From NCBI GenBank assembly GCA_934700345.1, contig CAKUXP010000050.1:1-5755 (forward strand): a DNA stretch of 5,755 nt, read 5' to 3'. The position numbers and the translations under genes were made by a program. This DNA is from an uncultured Fibrobacter sp. GTDB taxonomy: Bacteria > Fibrobacterota > Fibrobacteria > Fibrobacterales > Fibrobacteraceae. This document shows positions 5,632-5,755 of the stretch, one piece after another. How positions within the stretch are numbered: the first letter of the stretch is position 1; every line of letters begins with the position of its first letter. The notes beneath the pieces were generated by a model. The model made no database searches. It was given only the letters and a program-made list of their open reading frames with translations, and was not told the DNA's origin.

Positions 5632-5645
5632 AATCTACGTTGGAA

Positions 5646-5678
5646 CAAACTATTTTGCGAAAGACCCTTGACACTACC
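5646..5678 (+). mobile_element. Right terminus of a second IS256-family element
   Basis: The sequence TTTTGCGAAAGACCC followed by TTGACACTACC is the kind of end seen on many IS256-family elements (outer end GGTAGTGTCAAG when read inward). It stops exactly where an unrelated-frame transposase coding fragment begins at 5679. Its body would lie to the left, where only about 100 bp survive before the intact element. The recognition of the end type is from memory of the family. Confidence 0.5.
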
Positions 5679-5755
5679 CCTGCGACGGATCTCACGGTTG
5701 AGGCGTTCCAGGATGTTGTTCGTCCGGATGCTGCGCCAGTGCTCGTGCGGGAAGT
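5679..5755 (-). pseudogene. Third IS256-family transposase, fragment with catalytic Glu region
   Basis: Minus-strand translation from the window edge gives FPHEHWRSIRTNNILERLNR and then EIRRR. This is the IS256 segment around the catalytic Glu (ILERLNRE), equivalent to residues about 326-350 of the intact transposase in this window (WWRRIRTSNCIERLNREIKKR). After the codon at 5679-5681 homology stops, and the frame runs through the terminal sequence of the adjoining element to a TAG at 5628-5630, adding 16 foreign residues. It is therefore 3'-truncated, apparently by insertion of the element ending at 5678. Its 5' part lies outside the window. It differs clearly from the intact transposase, so it is a separate family member. 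Confidence 0.75.

Noticed and set aside
1..5755. CRISPR array, tRNA or rRNA genes
   Set aside because: No regularly spaced repeats and no cloverleaf or rRNA signatures were seen by eye; the only repeats are the pairs described.

Overview
The window looks like chromosomal DNA from a Gram-negative gut or rumen bacterium, most probably Fibrobacter (Fibrobacterota). That assignment rests on general resemblance (a eukaryotic-like IleRS, C-ending codons in the core gene, AT-rich intergenic DNA with TATATTT-like boxes upstream of genes) and not on a database search.

Layout: (1) 1-207 is an AT-rich leader with a perfect 7-bp hairpin, a 12-bp direct repeat that may mark tandem promoters, and one copy of a short dispersed repeat. 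(2) 208-3396 is an intact class I isoleucyl-tRNA synthetase gene (ileS, 1062 aa, IleRS2-like). (3) 3412-3490 is a palindrome-rich intergenic repeat sharing two motifs, in inverted orientation, with the leader copy. (4) 3490-3636 is a diverged second copy of the last 47 codons of ileS, followed at once by a strong intrinsic terminator (3659-3687). The ancestral ileS probably ended here and the present 3' end, or whole gene, arrived by recombination. (5) 3741-4210 is a UPF0175 antitoxin gene overlapping by 4 nt a DUF3368 PIN-like toxin gene that is cut off after 67 codons. (6) About 4211-5542 is an IS256/Mutator-family insertion sequence with an intact 397-aa transposase on the minus strand; its left end abuts the truncated toxin. 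(7) 5542-5755 holds fragments of two more IS256-family elements: a right end with a probable transposase C-terminal tail on the plus strand, and a minus-strand transposase fragment that carries the catalytic Glu region and runs off the window.

Taken together, a housekeeping gene with a scarred 3' end sits beside an insertion-sequence landing zone that has broken a toxin-antitoxin pair. I see no convincing new multi-gene system. The most interesting signals are the ileS tail remnant, the inverted repeat copies bracketing ileS, and the stacked IS256 ends.
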